From: Golubevia sp. BC0850
Lineage: Eukaryota; Basidiomycota; Exobasidiomycetes; Golubeviales; Golubeviaceae
Assembly (NCBI GenBank): GCA_012976225.1
Contig: JAAVVG010000020.1
Coordinates: forward strand, 1 to 64,000
DNA: 64,000 bases
Direction: 5' to 3'
A program made the translations under genes and the position numbers. Shown piece after piece: positions 1 to 10,205 of the stretch. The notes beneath the pieces are model-generated. The model did not search any database. It had not been told where the DNA came from and saw only the letters and a program-made list of their open reading frames with translations. Position 1 is the first letter of the stretch. Each line of letters starts with the position of its first letter.

Positions 1-191
1 TAGATTCCACCTGCTAGGACTAGAGTCTGGAGGTGCTGGCACTTGGTCAATATGATTCTCAAGGCTTGATATCCAGCTTCGACTTGAGTGAGTCTTCGTC
101 CGGCTGCAGAACTAAGAGTGTTCCACAGCTCATGTAAGGACATTGAAGCTTGCCGGCTTCTTCTTGGAGCTACTGACGATGTTCTTGGAAC
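1..191 (-). CDS. Partial leucine-rich (LRR/F-box-like) protein, cut by the window edge
   Basis: The minus strand is open from about 191 to the left edge of the window. The translation includes SLHELWNTLSSAAG and then a leucine-rich-repeat-like stretch, ALRIILTKCQHLQTLVLAGG. A splice-acceptor-like CTTCATAG lies just before position 191, so this looks like an internal exon, although a Met at 143 could also start it. The rest of the gene lies outside the window. The spacing of hydrophobic residues resembles the repeat region of fungal F-box/LRR proteins; similar pieces occur at about 41.7-43.2 kb and 61.5-62.2 kb. No specific function can be given. It is divergent from the OCA1-like gene starting at 297. 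Confidence 0.4.
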
Positions 192-296
192 CTATGAAGG
201 GAGAAGAGAGGGGTTGAAAAAGATGTCTGGGCCGAATGAAGATGATTCGATGATAAAGCTCCAGCTCCGAAACCCAACCAAGCAACCACCTTGACG

Positions 297-1008
297 ATGC
301 TAGTTCCACCCGCTAATTTTGGAATGGTGGAAGAGAACCTTTACAGATCAGGACAACCAGACAGATTAAATTTGCCTTTCTTAGAGAAATTAAACTTGAC
401 AAATGTTATCTGGTTAGCTCCAGAAGAACCAGATGAAGCATTGTGAGTTGAAATTTAACAGCTTATTCCACTCTCATTCTCATCTTTAATCTGTGAATCT
501 TTTCTCTTCTCTCTCTCAGCCTCGATTTCTGCTTATCTCAATCAATAACTCTCCATCGTCTTGGAGCTCTCTACGGTTCAAACGCATGGGATCCAATCAC
601 AGAAGAAGTCGTATTATCAGCCCTCAATCTGCTAGTTCAACCTTCAACTTATCCAGTTTTAGTCATGTGTAACCTTGGAAGGCATAGAACTGGAACTGTC
701 ATTGGTTGTTTGAGAAAACTTCAGAGGTGGAATTTGAGTGCCATCTTGGATGAGTATAGAAGGTATGCTGGTCCAAAGGTCAGGGTCATGAATGAACAGG
801 TGAGTTTCAGAAGAAGTCAGTTTCATGGAGATAAATCAAGAACCAAAAGTGGTAGGAAAGACGCAGAGAGGAGATTTCAGCAGGCACTTCTCGAAAGAGA
901 TGCTGGGAGTCATTCTGAAACCTTATCCTTCTCCCCCATTTGCCTACCCTCCTCGACGACCACTTTCAGTTCATCGAACTATTCGATGAAGAACTGGTCT
1001 TTGGTTAG
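297..1008 (+). CDS. OCA1: OCA1-type (Siw14/Oca family) tyrosine phosphatase-like protein
   Basis: Three exons: 297-442, 520-799 and 970-1008, giving about 154 residues. The protein opens MLVPPANFGMVEENLYRSGQ, typical of the Oca1/Siw14 dual-specificity phosphatase family, and carries the P-loop CNLGRHRTG (C-X5-R), followed by VIGCLRKLQRWNLSAILDEY. The last exon encodes FIELFDEELVFG and a stop. In yeast, Oca1 is implicated in cell-cycle arrest after oxidative damage; related Siw14 cleaves inositol pyrophosphates. The residue before the catalytic Cys is Met, not the usual His, so activity is uncertain. An in-frame stop at 243 and no other upstream ATG support the start at 297. The yeast protein has a longer N-terminus; an unseen upstream exon is possible. 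Confidence 0.85.
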
Positions 1009-1625
1009 ATCAAGGCGCCTTCCATCCTTCCTCCGGCTTCCATATCCCTCCTCAAGACGACCAGAGATAACTATCAAAGCGGCGCCTTCCCTTGTTTCCA
1101 TCCCTCAAAATTTACCTCAAGCTTCGCTAATAGTATCAACTAAACATCTCACCGAGAAGAACTCTCTAAGTTCAATCGATTGGAGAGACTTTCTTCCCAT
1201 CTTCCAGCCCTTTCTCTCCTCTGTTCTCTTCGCTGCCGTCTTTCATTCTCCTTTTCCTCTCGTTCCTCTCCCTTTACCCCTGACTTTTCTGTGATCTACT
1301 TCAAAGTTCTCTTCCCTCAACTCTTGACTCCAACTCCGTTTAGATCTCTTCCAAATGTACCATCAAAGCTTCCTTCAAATTTGTATCAATAATCAATCAC
1401 TTTCTCGAACATCCTATAGATCTTATTTTTTCCATCTTTTAACACGATTTGAAATCAGATCAAAGGACAGTTCTCTTCGTTAAGATTTACAAGACGTAGA
1501 ATAATACAACAAACAAACCCCGGGATGCTTCACAAGAAGAAGGAAGGGATGTAGGACAGGACAAGAAAATATACGGGAACAGGAAACTCAATAATTTAAT
1601 CCAATAGAAATGAATTCTTTTCTCT
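1009..1625. other. Intergenic, convergent 3' ends
   Basis: Pyrimidine-rich DNA between the 3' ends of the OCA1-like gene (+) and the Srs2-like gene (-). Open frames here are short, serine/proline-rich and lack splice support. I see no gene, RNA or repeat. Confidence 0.6.
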
Positions 1626-4600
1626 TCATCTCGTTCCTCTACCTCTGCCTCTACCCCTGCCTCTTCCTCTGCCCCCACTCGTTCCTGATTCCCCATTTGC
1701 TGCTTTTGTCCTTGCCGCTCTAGCAGCAAAAGCCTTTCCAATAGCAGGATTACTCTTCCCTTTAATTTTCTCCATCCCAATAGAAGGATCACCCTCACGA
1801 TATCTTCCCGAAAAAGCATTTGATCCTCCTTCCGAATTTCTCTCGTCATTTCCAGGAGGAAGAATATTCATCAGCCCATCGATTTCATTCTTGCTACTCT
1901 TTTGAAAGCTCTGAAGATTCGTCTGATTAGCCCTTCCAATATTTCCAAAACTCGAACTGGCTTTAGATTGAAGTCTCACTTCATCTGTGAATTTTGGAGC
2001 TGCTTTCACTGGTTTTGAAACTTTGGATTGACTTCCTGATGAAGATTCTGGGAAATCTGAAAGTTGAGGTCTAGAGAAACTTGAGTATTTCTTGCCTTCT
2101 GGGAAATTGGTTCGAGGTTTTGAGAAGGTGTTTGAAGCTTGACCCCATCTACTCATCGTTTGAGAAGCTCCTGTCCAAGTAGATCCTCCTCCCCAAGTTG
2201 ATCCGCTGAAAGGACCTCCTCCAGTCTCTCTTTCAACTGGACCCTTTTGCATGATGTTCGAATCGTCGCTGAAAGTGCGTGAGAGGGTGAGGAAGTTAAA
2301 TTCAATCAGTGACTTCGAACTTCACACCCTTCCATTGATTCTCTCTCTCTCTCTCTTCGCCCGAGTAAACTCACAAAACCTTCATGGTTGCCCTGATCTG
2401 GGCATCATCAACCTGATCTCTCTCCAAGATACTTGCCGTCACTACTCTAGATTCTACGGTGATAGCTGGCCTTCCAGCTTCCCAAGGAACTTCTTTAGGA
2501 TTGAGATCTTTGATGAAGCTAGAAAGATAAACATCTTTAAATCGACCAGCTCTGAGACGTCTCTTGGTGTGAGTTAAGTAAAGGAGAGCTTGAGCTCTAG
2601 TCATAGCTACGTATAACAACCTCCTTTCCTCGTTGATCTCTGAAGGTTCGACTGAGCGATAGAAAGGGAAAGTTCCGCTTTCGATTCCAATCACGAAGAT
2701 GACTGGCCCTGTAGGGTTTGGAAGAGATAGAATAGGACCTCAGCGTCAGAGAAAGTAGGAGGAGTTGATCGAGGCTTTGAGAAGTTCTCTCTTCTCTCCT
2801 CTGTCGAAGAAAGCAAACTCACATTCTAGTCCCTTCGCGCTGTGAACAGTTGAGATGGTTACCTTGTCTTCGGCACTTGCTTCCTCGGACTCCATGTCAG
2901 TAGAGAGCGTACAGCATTCCAAGAACTCTCTCAAAGGAGTCTTTTCGGTCACACTGTCTGCAAAGAGCGGTGGACCAGGAGAAATAGAACCGTCTTCCTG
3001 TTTCACTTCCATTTCCTCCCTCTTGATCATCGGCTTCGTTTCCTTACGAGCAACCTTCTTTGGCGGAGCTTCTTCATCTTGACTCTCGTTCTCATCTTCA
3101 TCAAACTCCTCGTCTTCATCAACTTCTTCGGCCTCTCCTTCGAATTCAGCTTCCGTTCCAGCTTCTAGATAGCTGGAGGCAGGATTGACCCTTGTTCTTT
3201 TACGAGATGACCTCCTAGTTCCAGCACTTGGTTCCTCTTTTTCTTCGACCTTGATGGGTTCCGAAACCTCTTCCTTGACTTTGATCTCTTGCGAGGCTGC
3301 TTCCTCGAGCTTGATGTCTTGGGAGGCTGATTCTTCCTCAGCCTTGATGGTCTGGGAGGATGTAACTTCGGTCTTGATAAGAGAGCTGGGTTGAGCTTCG
3401 TCTTTGGCTTCAACAATTTGACTAGTAGTAGTAGTAGTAGTAGTAGAAGAGGAAGGAGGCTCATAGTTCAGATTAGGTAGATCTTGCATTCTAGCACCAG
3501 AACTAGCGACCGTGGTAGCAAAGGATTTCAATTCTTCTAAATTCTGCATTCTAGATTCGATGTTTGGATCTTTTGCCAAGTGAACTTTGTAATCGATTAA
3601 ATCTATGACCTTATCAATCAGCTCGGTGACTGGTCTGCCTTGTTGGGCTAATTTTCTAACGGTTCTGAGAACCCTCAAAACCGAGTCTAGAGCTCTCTTC
3701 AAAGTTGGCTTGATACCTTTAATGGCTTTGGTTCCATAAACGATCTCGTCTGCTAATTCCATCGGTTTCTTGTTCATCGATTCTGCGATGTCGAAAAACT
3801 CTTCGAGAAGTTTCTCTCCGATCCCACGTTTGGGAACGTTGATGATTCTACTGAATCCCAAGACGTAAGAAGGATTGTCTGCTAGAGACAGATAGGACAG
3901 TATATCTTTGATTTCTATACGATCGAAGAACTTGTGACCACCCAGCATCCGAGAAGGAATCGATAGCTTTGTGAGCTCTTGTTCGATCGAACGAGACATG
4001 GCGTTGTAACGAAGAAGAACGGCGAACTGTGGGAGAGGAAGAGAGAGGGATGGCCAGGCGTAAGGGGGTGGAATCAGGAGCGGTATGATTGATCTAGGGA
4101 AAAGAAAATCATTGTTTGACTCACATCCTTGTAGCTAAGCATACCTCCGTGTTCAGCCATTACTCTCTTGATCTCAGAGGCGACGAAGAAAGACTCATGA
4201 TGCTCGTCATCGCTTTCCTTGAGTACAACTGGTAGACCTCTTCCATGAGCGGTGAACAGTCCCTTGTCTACACGGCCCGTGTCTCTCTTGACTACTGCTA
4301 GAGAGGCTTCGACGATGGCAGCCGAACTACGAAAAGTCTGCTCGAGTTTGATCTCTGCCGTCCCCGGAAAGTCCTGCTTCATGCTTTGAAGATTTCCTAT
4401 TTCAGCAAATCTCCATCCGTAGATAGACTGATCTGGATCTCCGACTACGGTGACGGCCCTTTGAGCCGAGGAGAAGTGCTTCAGAAGAGCGAGTTGAGTG
4501 ATGTTGGTGTCTTGGAATTCGTCAACCAGGACTGAAGGAGAAGGAAGGAGCTGAATGGAAGAAAATCAGAACAAGTCGGTCACTACCTCTCTATCAAGCT

Positions 4601-5581
4601 CCAATGAAGTCCGAAAGGAGAAGAAGAGCTTTCTCCCAGAAGTGGAAGAAGGAACTTACCGTGCTTGACGTTTCCGACGACATGAGGATGTTCTTTCAAA
4701 AGTCTAGATCCATAAACAAGTAAGTCATCGAAGTCTAGAGCCTGCATTTTGTTAAGAGTAGCTTCGTAAGCTTGATAAACATTTGCTAGAACAGAGTTGA
4801 ACCTCTTCAAGAACCCTTCAGACGGTTGAGATCCCCCTGGAGCTTTGACGTTTGTAGAGGTTCGAGCTTGTGCACGGTACTGAAATGGAGAAAGACTTTT
4901 AGACTTAGCAGCAGAGATCTCATTCATACAGGTATCTGGTTTGAGTTCATCGATTCCAGCTTCTGTCATCTCTCCAGTCAGCGAGGCGATGACTTCTTTG
5001 AGGATCTTCTTCGCGTCATCTACGTCCACGATCTTGAATTGATTGGACAGTCCGATGAGTTGACCGTACTTTCGGAGATACCTCACGCAGGTAGAGTGGA
5101 AGGTACCTAAGAGGGAGGGACGTGAGGAGAGGAGGAAGAGAGGTACAGACGCATGCTGTCTCAGTTCCGATGACCATGACTTGATGGTGGAAAAACTGCA
5201 GGATCTTTATTGAGATTTCATTTTTTTAGATGTGATAGCACGCGCCGGTGATTCCCATCTGAGAGCTCAATCCTCCCTCCTCCTCCACCAAGCTCGATCT
5301 AACTCACCCAGGACTACCTTGTTTGTCAACTCATGTCCCAATATTCCGACCATTCTACTCCTCATCTCCTTTGCAGCCTTGTTTGTGAAAGTGACAACGA
5401 TGCAATCTTCTGGGTTGAGTCCACATTCTCTGATCAACCAAGAAACGCGAGAGACTAGGATCCTCGTTTTACCTGATCCTGGCGCTGAACTAACGATGAG
5501 ACTTCCATCTGGTTTATAAGTTGCTGCCTTGTATTGATCCTCACTGAGTGGATGCAGATAGACTGGTCGATCTGCTGCCAT
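1626..5581 (-). CDS. SRS2: Srs2-type UvrD/PcrA superfamily 1 DNA helicase
   Basis: ATP-dependent 3'-5' DNA helicase of the UvrD/Srs2 group, which in yeast strips Rad51 filaments and limits recombination in the nucleus. The start Met is at 5581 (MAADRPVYLHPLSEDQYKAA). In order: motif I SAPGSGKTR, Ia VVTFTNKAAKEM, ALDFDDLLVYG, motif II DEFQDTN, motif III VGDPDQSIYGWR, LEQTFRSS, then motif V TISTVHSAKGLE joined across an intron to WPVIFVIG, and motif VI EERRLLYVAMTRAQ. The 2B region is interrupted by about 185 residues of disordered acidic sequence holding seven consensus SUMO-acceptor motifs. The last exon (2252-1626 plus a few bases upstream) is a disordered tail ending in RG repeats. About six or more introns. 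All core helicase motifs are present, so it looks functional. Confidence 0.9.
3424..3446. repeat. AGT trinucleotide microsatellite in the SRS2 insert
   Basis: A run of about seven AGT/GTA triplets on the + strand encodes a run of seven threonines on the minus strand. It marks the beginning of the disordered insert of the Srs2-like helicase. Such repeats commonly vary in length between strains. Confidence 0.8.
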
Positions 5582-5966
5582 TGTGCTTGAGTGAGGGAGG
5601 GAGGGGGGGAGGAGGAAGTGTTGGTTTTACAACAAGTTCTTGATTACGTGAAGCAGGACGCGTAACCAAGCTCACATATCCAAACAGAGAAGACGAAACG
5701 ATGTCATTCCAGAAAAGCTAGAGAGAGAAGAACGAAACTATGCGGAAGAAGTGGTGAGTGAGTATCGAGGTGGCAGTCGGAATGTTGATACATGAGGTGC
5801 TATTGGTTCGAGTCAAAGAACAGAATCATGTTACTAAAATATACAAAATGAAGAAAAAACCGCGAGGCAGAAAAGCCGAAGTCTGCCTCATCTACGAAGG
5901 TGAGCTTCAAGGAAGCTCTCGAGACCTCCCTGTCCTTCCCTTCTCCTCAACACTTCCAGCTCCCCT
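5582..5966. other. Short intergenic region between two minus-strand genes
   Basis: Lies upstream of the Srs2-like start and downstream of the FAD-oxidase stop, so it should hold the helicase promoter and the oxidase 3' UTR. A short + frame (5758-6006) has no splice or family support. No motif recognised. Confidence 0.5.
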
Positions 5967-8900
5967 TCAGTTGGGCACGTCAGTCTCCATGAGGGTTGAG
6001 GCTTGATCTTCTTCACTAAAAACCAGTCCTTTACCAAACGTATGACGGAACATCCCTTCAGGATCTACTTGCTTCTTGACGTTCCTCAACTTCTTGAAGC
6101 TCTCGGTTCCAAAGCTTGAAGCTACCCTGGCTAGAGGCTCGTTCCGCTCGAGGAAGCACGGATAAGGTCCACCAGTACTGTAAAAGGAGAATGAGCCAGA
6201 AAAGGTGGTCAGACAGGTTTCAAGGCAACCAACTCCACTGTTTTTGCCAACTCACCTGAAGGGCGCTACGTCCTCCGAGATCCACCTGTCGACGCTCTCG
6301 ATACACCGAGTGTCTTCCTCGCTTCCAGTCCATTGTTGAAGAGCTGCGATGGTGAACTTTGCGCCTCTCTGAGTGGCACCGATGGCAGTATCGGAATCGT
6401 CCAAGTCTTCCACCGCTCCTCCAACTAATTCGAAAAGCCAAACAGCTCTGATACCCAGAGCTCTGAATCTCAACACGCTTTTGGCGATGAAGTTATCAGT
6501 CAGAGTTGAAACCAAATCACCTCTGATCATCCACCTTCTTCCCAGAGATTCTTTGAGAACCGAGGCTACTCCGTCTTGTTGGGAGAGGAAGCTACGTTCC
6601 TCGACGTCCTTGAGCAGAACTCTTTCTCCAGTCCAGCTACTAAGAGCGGAAACAAAGGGCTCTCCTTCGCTTTTGGATCCTAGGTAAGACACTTGAATGA
6701 CGACTACGTGGGAGGTCGAATCCGGACCAGCTGTGAGGATGAGATTCGAGTAGAGTTCCCGAGGAGCTCCAGACTTCAAGCAGTCTCTCCAATGACAGAT
6801 CAAAGATCCGGCGGTGCTAGGATTGAAGGGATAGATGAGGTTTCCACTGTAGACGCTAGGGACTGGATACGCTTTGCAAGTGATGCGAGTTGCGATTCCG
6901 AAGCAGGAAGCAGCACCTCTCACCGCCCACCAAAGATCTACAAGAAAGGTGAGAGAGGGAAGAGAGAGAGGTCAGTTTAGCAGAAAGTCTTGAGAAGTTA
7001 TTAGGATGCGGAGAGAAGAGAAGCTTTTGACTCACCTGCTTCTTCTTTCGACCGCGATCTCGAAGACTCGTTCAAAGTCACCACTCTTCCATCAGCGAGA
7101 ACCACTTCCACCTCGACTACGTTGTCGAGTGAAAGACCGTAACTACGGGTGAGATAACCGAATCCTCCACTGAGCAAACTGGCAGATCCAACTGGATACG
7201 CAGACATAGGACAGTGATATGGAGCACCTTTGACGACTTGACCGAATCTTTTCTGCTCTTCTTCGGCGGCGTTGAAATCCAAACCCATCGAATCCGCATC
7301 ATCGTTAGATTCCAACTGCCTTCCCTTTCCTTTTCCGGCAAAGACTCTCTCGCTATTCCTGTTAGTAGGTAGAACGAAGTTGCTATCCCTTCCAGCTCTG
7401 TCGGTATAAGCGTCGATTTGTCTGACATTGGCTCCGGGTCCAAAAGAAGCTAGAGCAAACCTTTCCTTATACAATCCAGGCGGAATTGGAGAGGGAGAGG
7501 CGAAAGAGGATCCATGATAGAGAGCTCCAGAGCCTGGAGGTGAAAGTCTGGAACGAGAGATGGAACGAACAGGATCGGAAGAGCTTGAAGACCCACCAGC
7601 TCCGTGCCTGTAGTTTTGAAGACTGGAGATGTAGTCCGGCCAAGCACTTTGAAGTCCTGAGAGAGTGTCAGGAATTGGACCAGTCGATCCAGCTAGAGGG
7701 TGCATGGGATGATTAGCGTCGGAAAGGCTACCGGAAGATCCAGGCCATCCTGCTGTAGTGGAATTGGCCATTTGAGCTTCGAGGGAAGAAGCTCCAGCCA
7801 TACTACCATCTACACTAGTGACACTGGCAGCTCCTCCGTCTTCGCCGCTTCTCCAAATGAAACCTCCAGAGGCTGGCAGGGTGATCTTGGAGGTTGAGGC
7901 TTGATTGGGTGAAACTCCTCCATGATGTCTCTTCCATCTTTCGTGTTCGGAGAGAGGCTTTCTGGGAGAAGCGGGGACTCTTCCGGAGCTCCCAGCGCTT
8001 CCAGAAGGAATGCGAGAAGCTCCTACGCCATTGGCGAGTGGCTGGATGGCTGAAGGAGATTGGGTAGCAGGCTCGCTTGTCGAGGAACCAGTCTCGCCTG
8101 ATCCCTTTCTACTACTTCTACCATCTACATTCGATTCCAACTTGTCTTGAGGAGATGCTTCACCTCTCGTCTTCTCCTGCTGAGCAGATTCGATACCAGA
8201 GGAGGCACTGGTAGTTGAGGTATCGTCCGTTTCGTTCCAAGACCCTCCTTGTCCCAAACGATCGACCCAGTTGCTAGTCTGATTGTGAGACTTCTTGAAG
8301 ACCGAACGAGCCATTCTACTTGAAGAATCCGTTTGAACTCCATTCATCTCGGAGCTGGAGTTGTTGGATAGGGAAGTTGAAGCTTGACGATTTGAGAGGG
8401 AGCCAGCTCTGGATTTCGAATTCCCGTTAGATTCGGATCTGGGAGGCGAATCGGAAGGAGTGTCCTCAGAGTGTGACTCTTCTCCAGACTCGACGTCTGC
8501 TTCCATTCCGCTCTCTCCAGTTGTGACTCTAGGTAGCTTTGGCTCCGACTCTCCAACAGCAGCTGAGGTGGGCTTTGTGGTCAGTTCCGCTTCGATTGGC
8601 TCCAAAGATTCAGCCTCGACTTGACCAGGATTGGAGAGCTGAGTAGAATTCCACTTCACCGCTCTCCCTAGTCCAGGTCTTGGGATAGAGGAAGAGGGCT
8701 TCGATTCGTCGAGACAGCCTTCTTTGATTGAAGGCACGCTCTTCTTCCTTCCGTCATTGAGCTCTGATGGGAACGCCTCGGATACCTTCCTCCTATTGGT
8801 AGATCCGTTTGTGAGTAGAGGAGAGTCGATTTCACTCTTGGTGTATAGAGCCAGATCCGAAGAGGAAGGTACTCGAAGTTGAATTTGATTCATTTGAGAA

Positions 8901-9447
8901 AGGTCCACCATGACGTCTCCTTGAAGGGCCCATCCAGCGGTCGCAAATCCACCTGATTTGATAGATGGTGATAGTCGATTCTCTCTGCAGATGTTTACGA
9001 CGCTACGAGAGAGAGAGAGAAGGAGTGTCAAAGGATCAGTGGGAGAAGGTAGTCCCCGGCTCTCTCTGCTGCGAATCTTCTCCACCGTCTTCTGAGCCCC
9101 TCTCTCCTTCAATGCTACCCAATCTCAAATCTGGATTCCATTTCTGATCCAGCTTATATTCCAACTCACCTTACTACCTCTTGAGTATCGAGAGGACTGA
9201 CTACGATCCAAGAGTGACACTGTGCTGCAGCGTTGAACAGCTGAGTTTTGGAATGGAAGCCATCCTGACCTCTGAGCATGACCTGCCCTCTGATGGCTTG
9301 CTTGAAAAGTTGTGAGATCTGTTCGAACCTTTGAAGTCTTTGAACATCTTGTACTGGGTCGAGGATTGAAGTTGAAGAAAGGGAAGGAGCAGGTTGAGGT
9401 TGAGAAGGACCAGAGTCGGAAAACAGCGGAAGATTGGTTGATGCCAT
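5967..9447 (-). CDS. FAD-linked oxidoreductase (PCMH/BBE type) with a very long disordered insert
   Basis: Four exons, roughly 9447-9166, 9002-7036, 6914-6253 and 6184-5967. The first encodes SKTQLFNAAAQCHSWIVVSP, followed by VVNICRENRLSPSIKSGGFA and GDVMVDLSQMN, the start of a PCMH-type FAD-binding domain. After a Ser/Gly-rich insert of about 460 residues the domain resumes with ASFGPGANVRQIDAYTDRAG, SASLLSGGFGYLTRSYGLSL, VLADGRVVTLN and LWWAVRGAASCFG. The end, PYPCFLERNEPLARVASSFG then VDPEGMFRHTF, is BBE-like. The His that binds FAD covalently in many relatives (GGHS) is replaced (GGFAT), so any flavin is probably not histidyl-linked. No signal peptide is seen, and the substrate is unknown. 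Confidence 0.8.
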
Positions 9448-10205
9448 GGATTGATGTTCAGAGGTTGCTGAGATTAGATGAGAAGATCTTAATGAAGATG
9501 TTGATAGAGATTAGAGAATGAGAATAGACTGGCTTTAGAAGAATTGTTCTATTGAGTGCCAGTGAAAGAGAAGAGAAAGCGGTCACCCGCAGAGGCAGGC
9601 AAGCTAGAAAGAGGTTTGAAAATAGAGGTCTGAAAGGTTGAGGTCTATGGAGCTGTTGAGTGAATGCTATCGATTTCGTTGAATTGGAATTTGGATGGTG
9701 ATTTTCCTTGAAGAAGAAGTGGTGGTGGTGTATGGAATCAATAATCAAGAGGTCTCGAGCTGAAGCAGCTTCTCCTCTAGCCTGGCCTTCGCTTCACCCG
9801 TTTAACTCCTCGCTCTTTTTCATCCCTTCCAATTGACCTTTCGAACAGAATGTTCAGACTTCACAAAGATGACTGAGTCTCACATCGATATGTCAAGATA
9901 GAAGTCAGGCTTACCCTCCTTTCTCTACGTCCCTACCTCTTATCCTCGTCAACTTGCCTCTTCTTCTGGTCAATTTCGAGCACTTTTCGCCTGCTTGGAG
10001 AAGGAGGTTCAGCAAGAGAAACTATTCGTATTTTTGACTTGGTCGTTAAAAGGTTACAGAGAAAATGGAATGAGAACTTGGAGTTTTGATTGAGAGTAAA
10101 GTGACCAGAAGCAATGAACAAGAGAACAACAGAGAAAACAAAGAACACAGAAATCGAACAAGAAACGATTTTGCTTGCATTTTGAGATCTGAAACCAAGA
10201 ACCTT
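9448..10205. other. Intergenic region
   Basis: About 760 bp between the start of the FAD-oxidase gene and the stop of the sugar transporter, both on the minus strand. It should hold the oxidase promoter. Short open frames are low-complexity and unsupported. Confidence 0.5.

Noticed and set aside
88-294. Small + strand open frame ahead of OCA1
   Set aside because: It is out of frame with the phosphatase and antisense to a leucine-rich coding frame that looks real.
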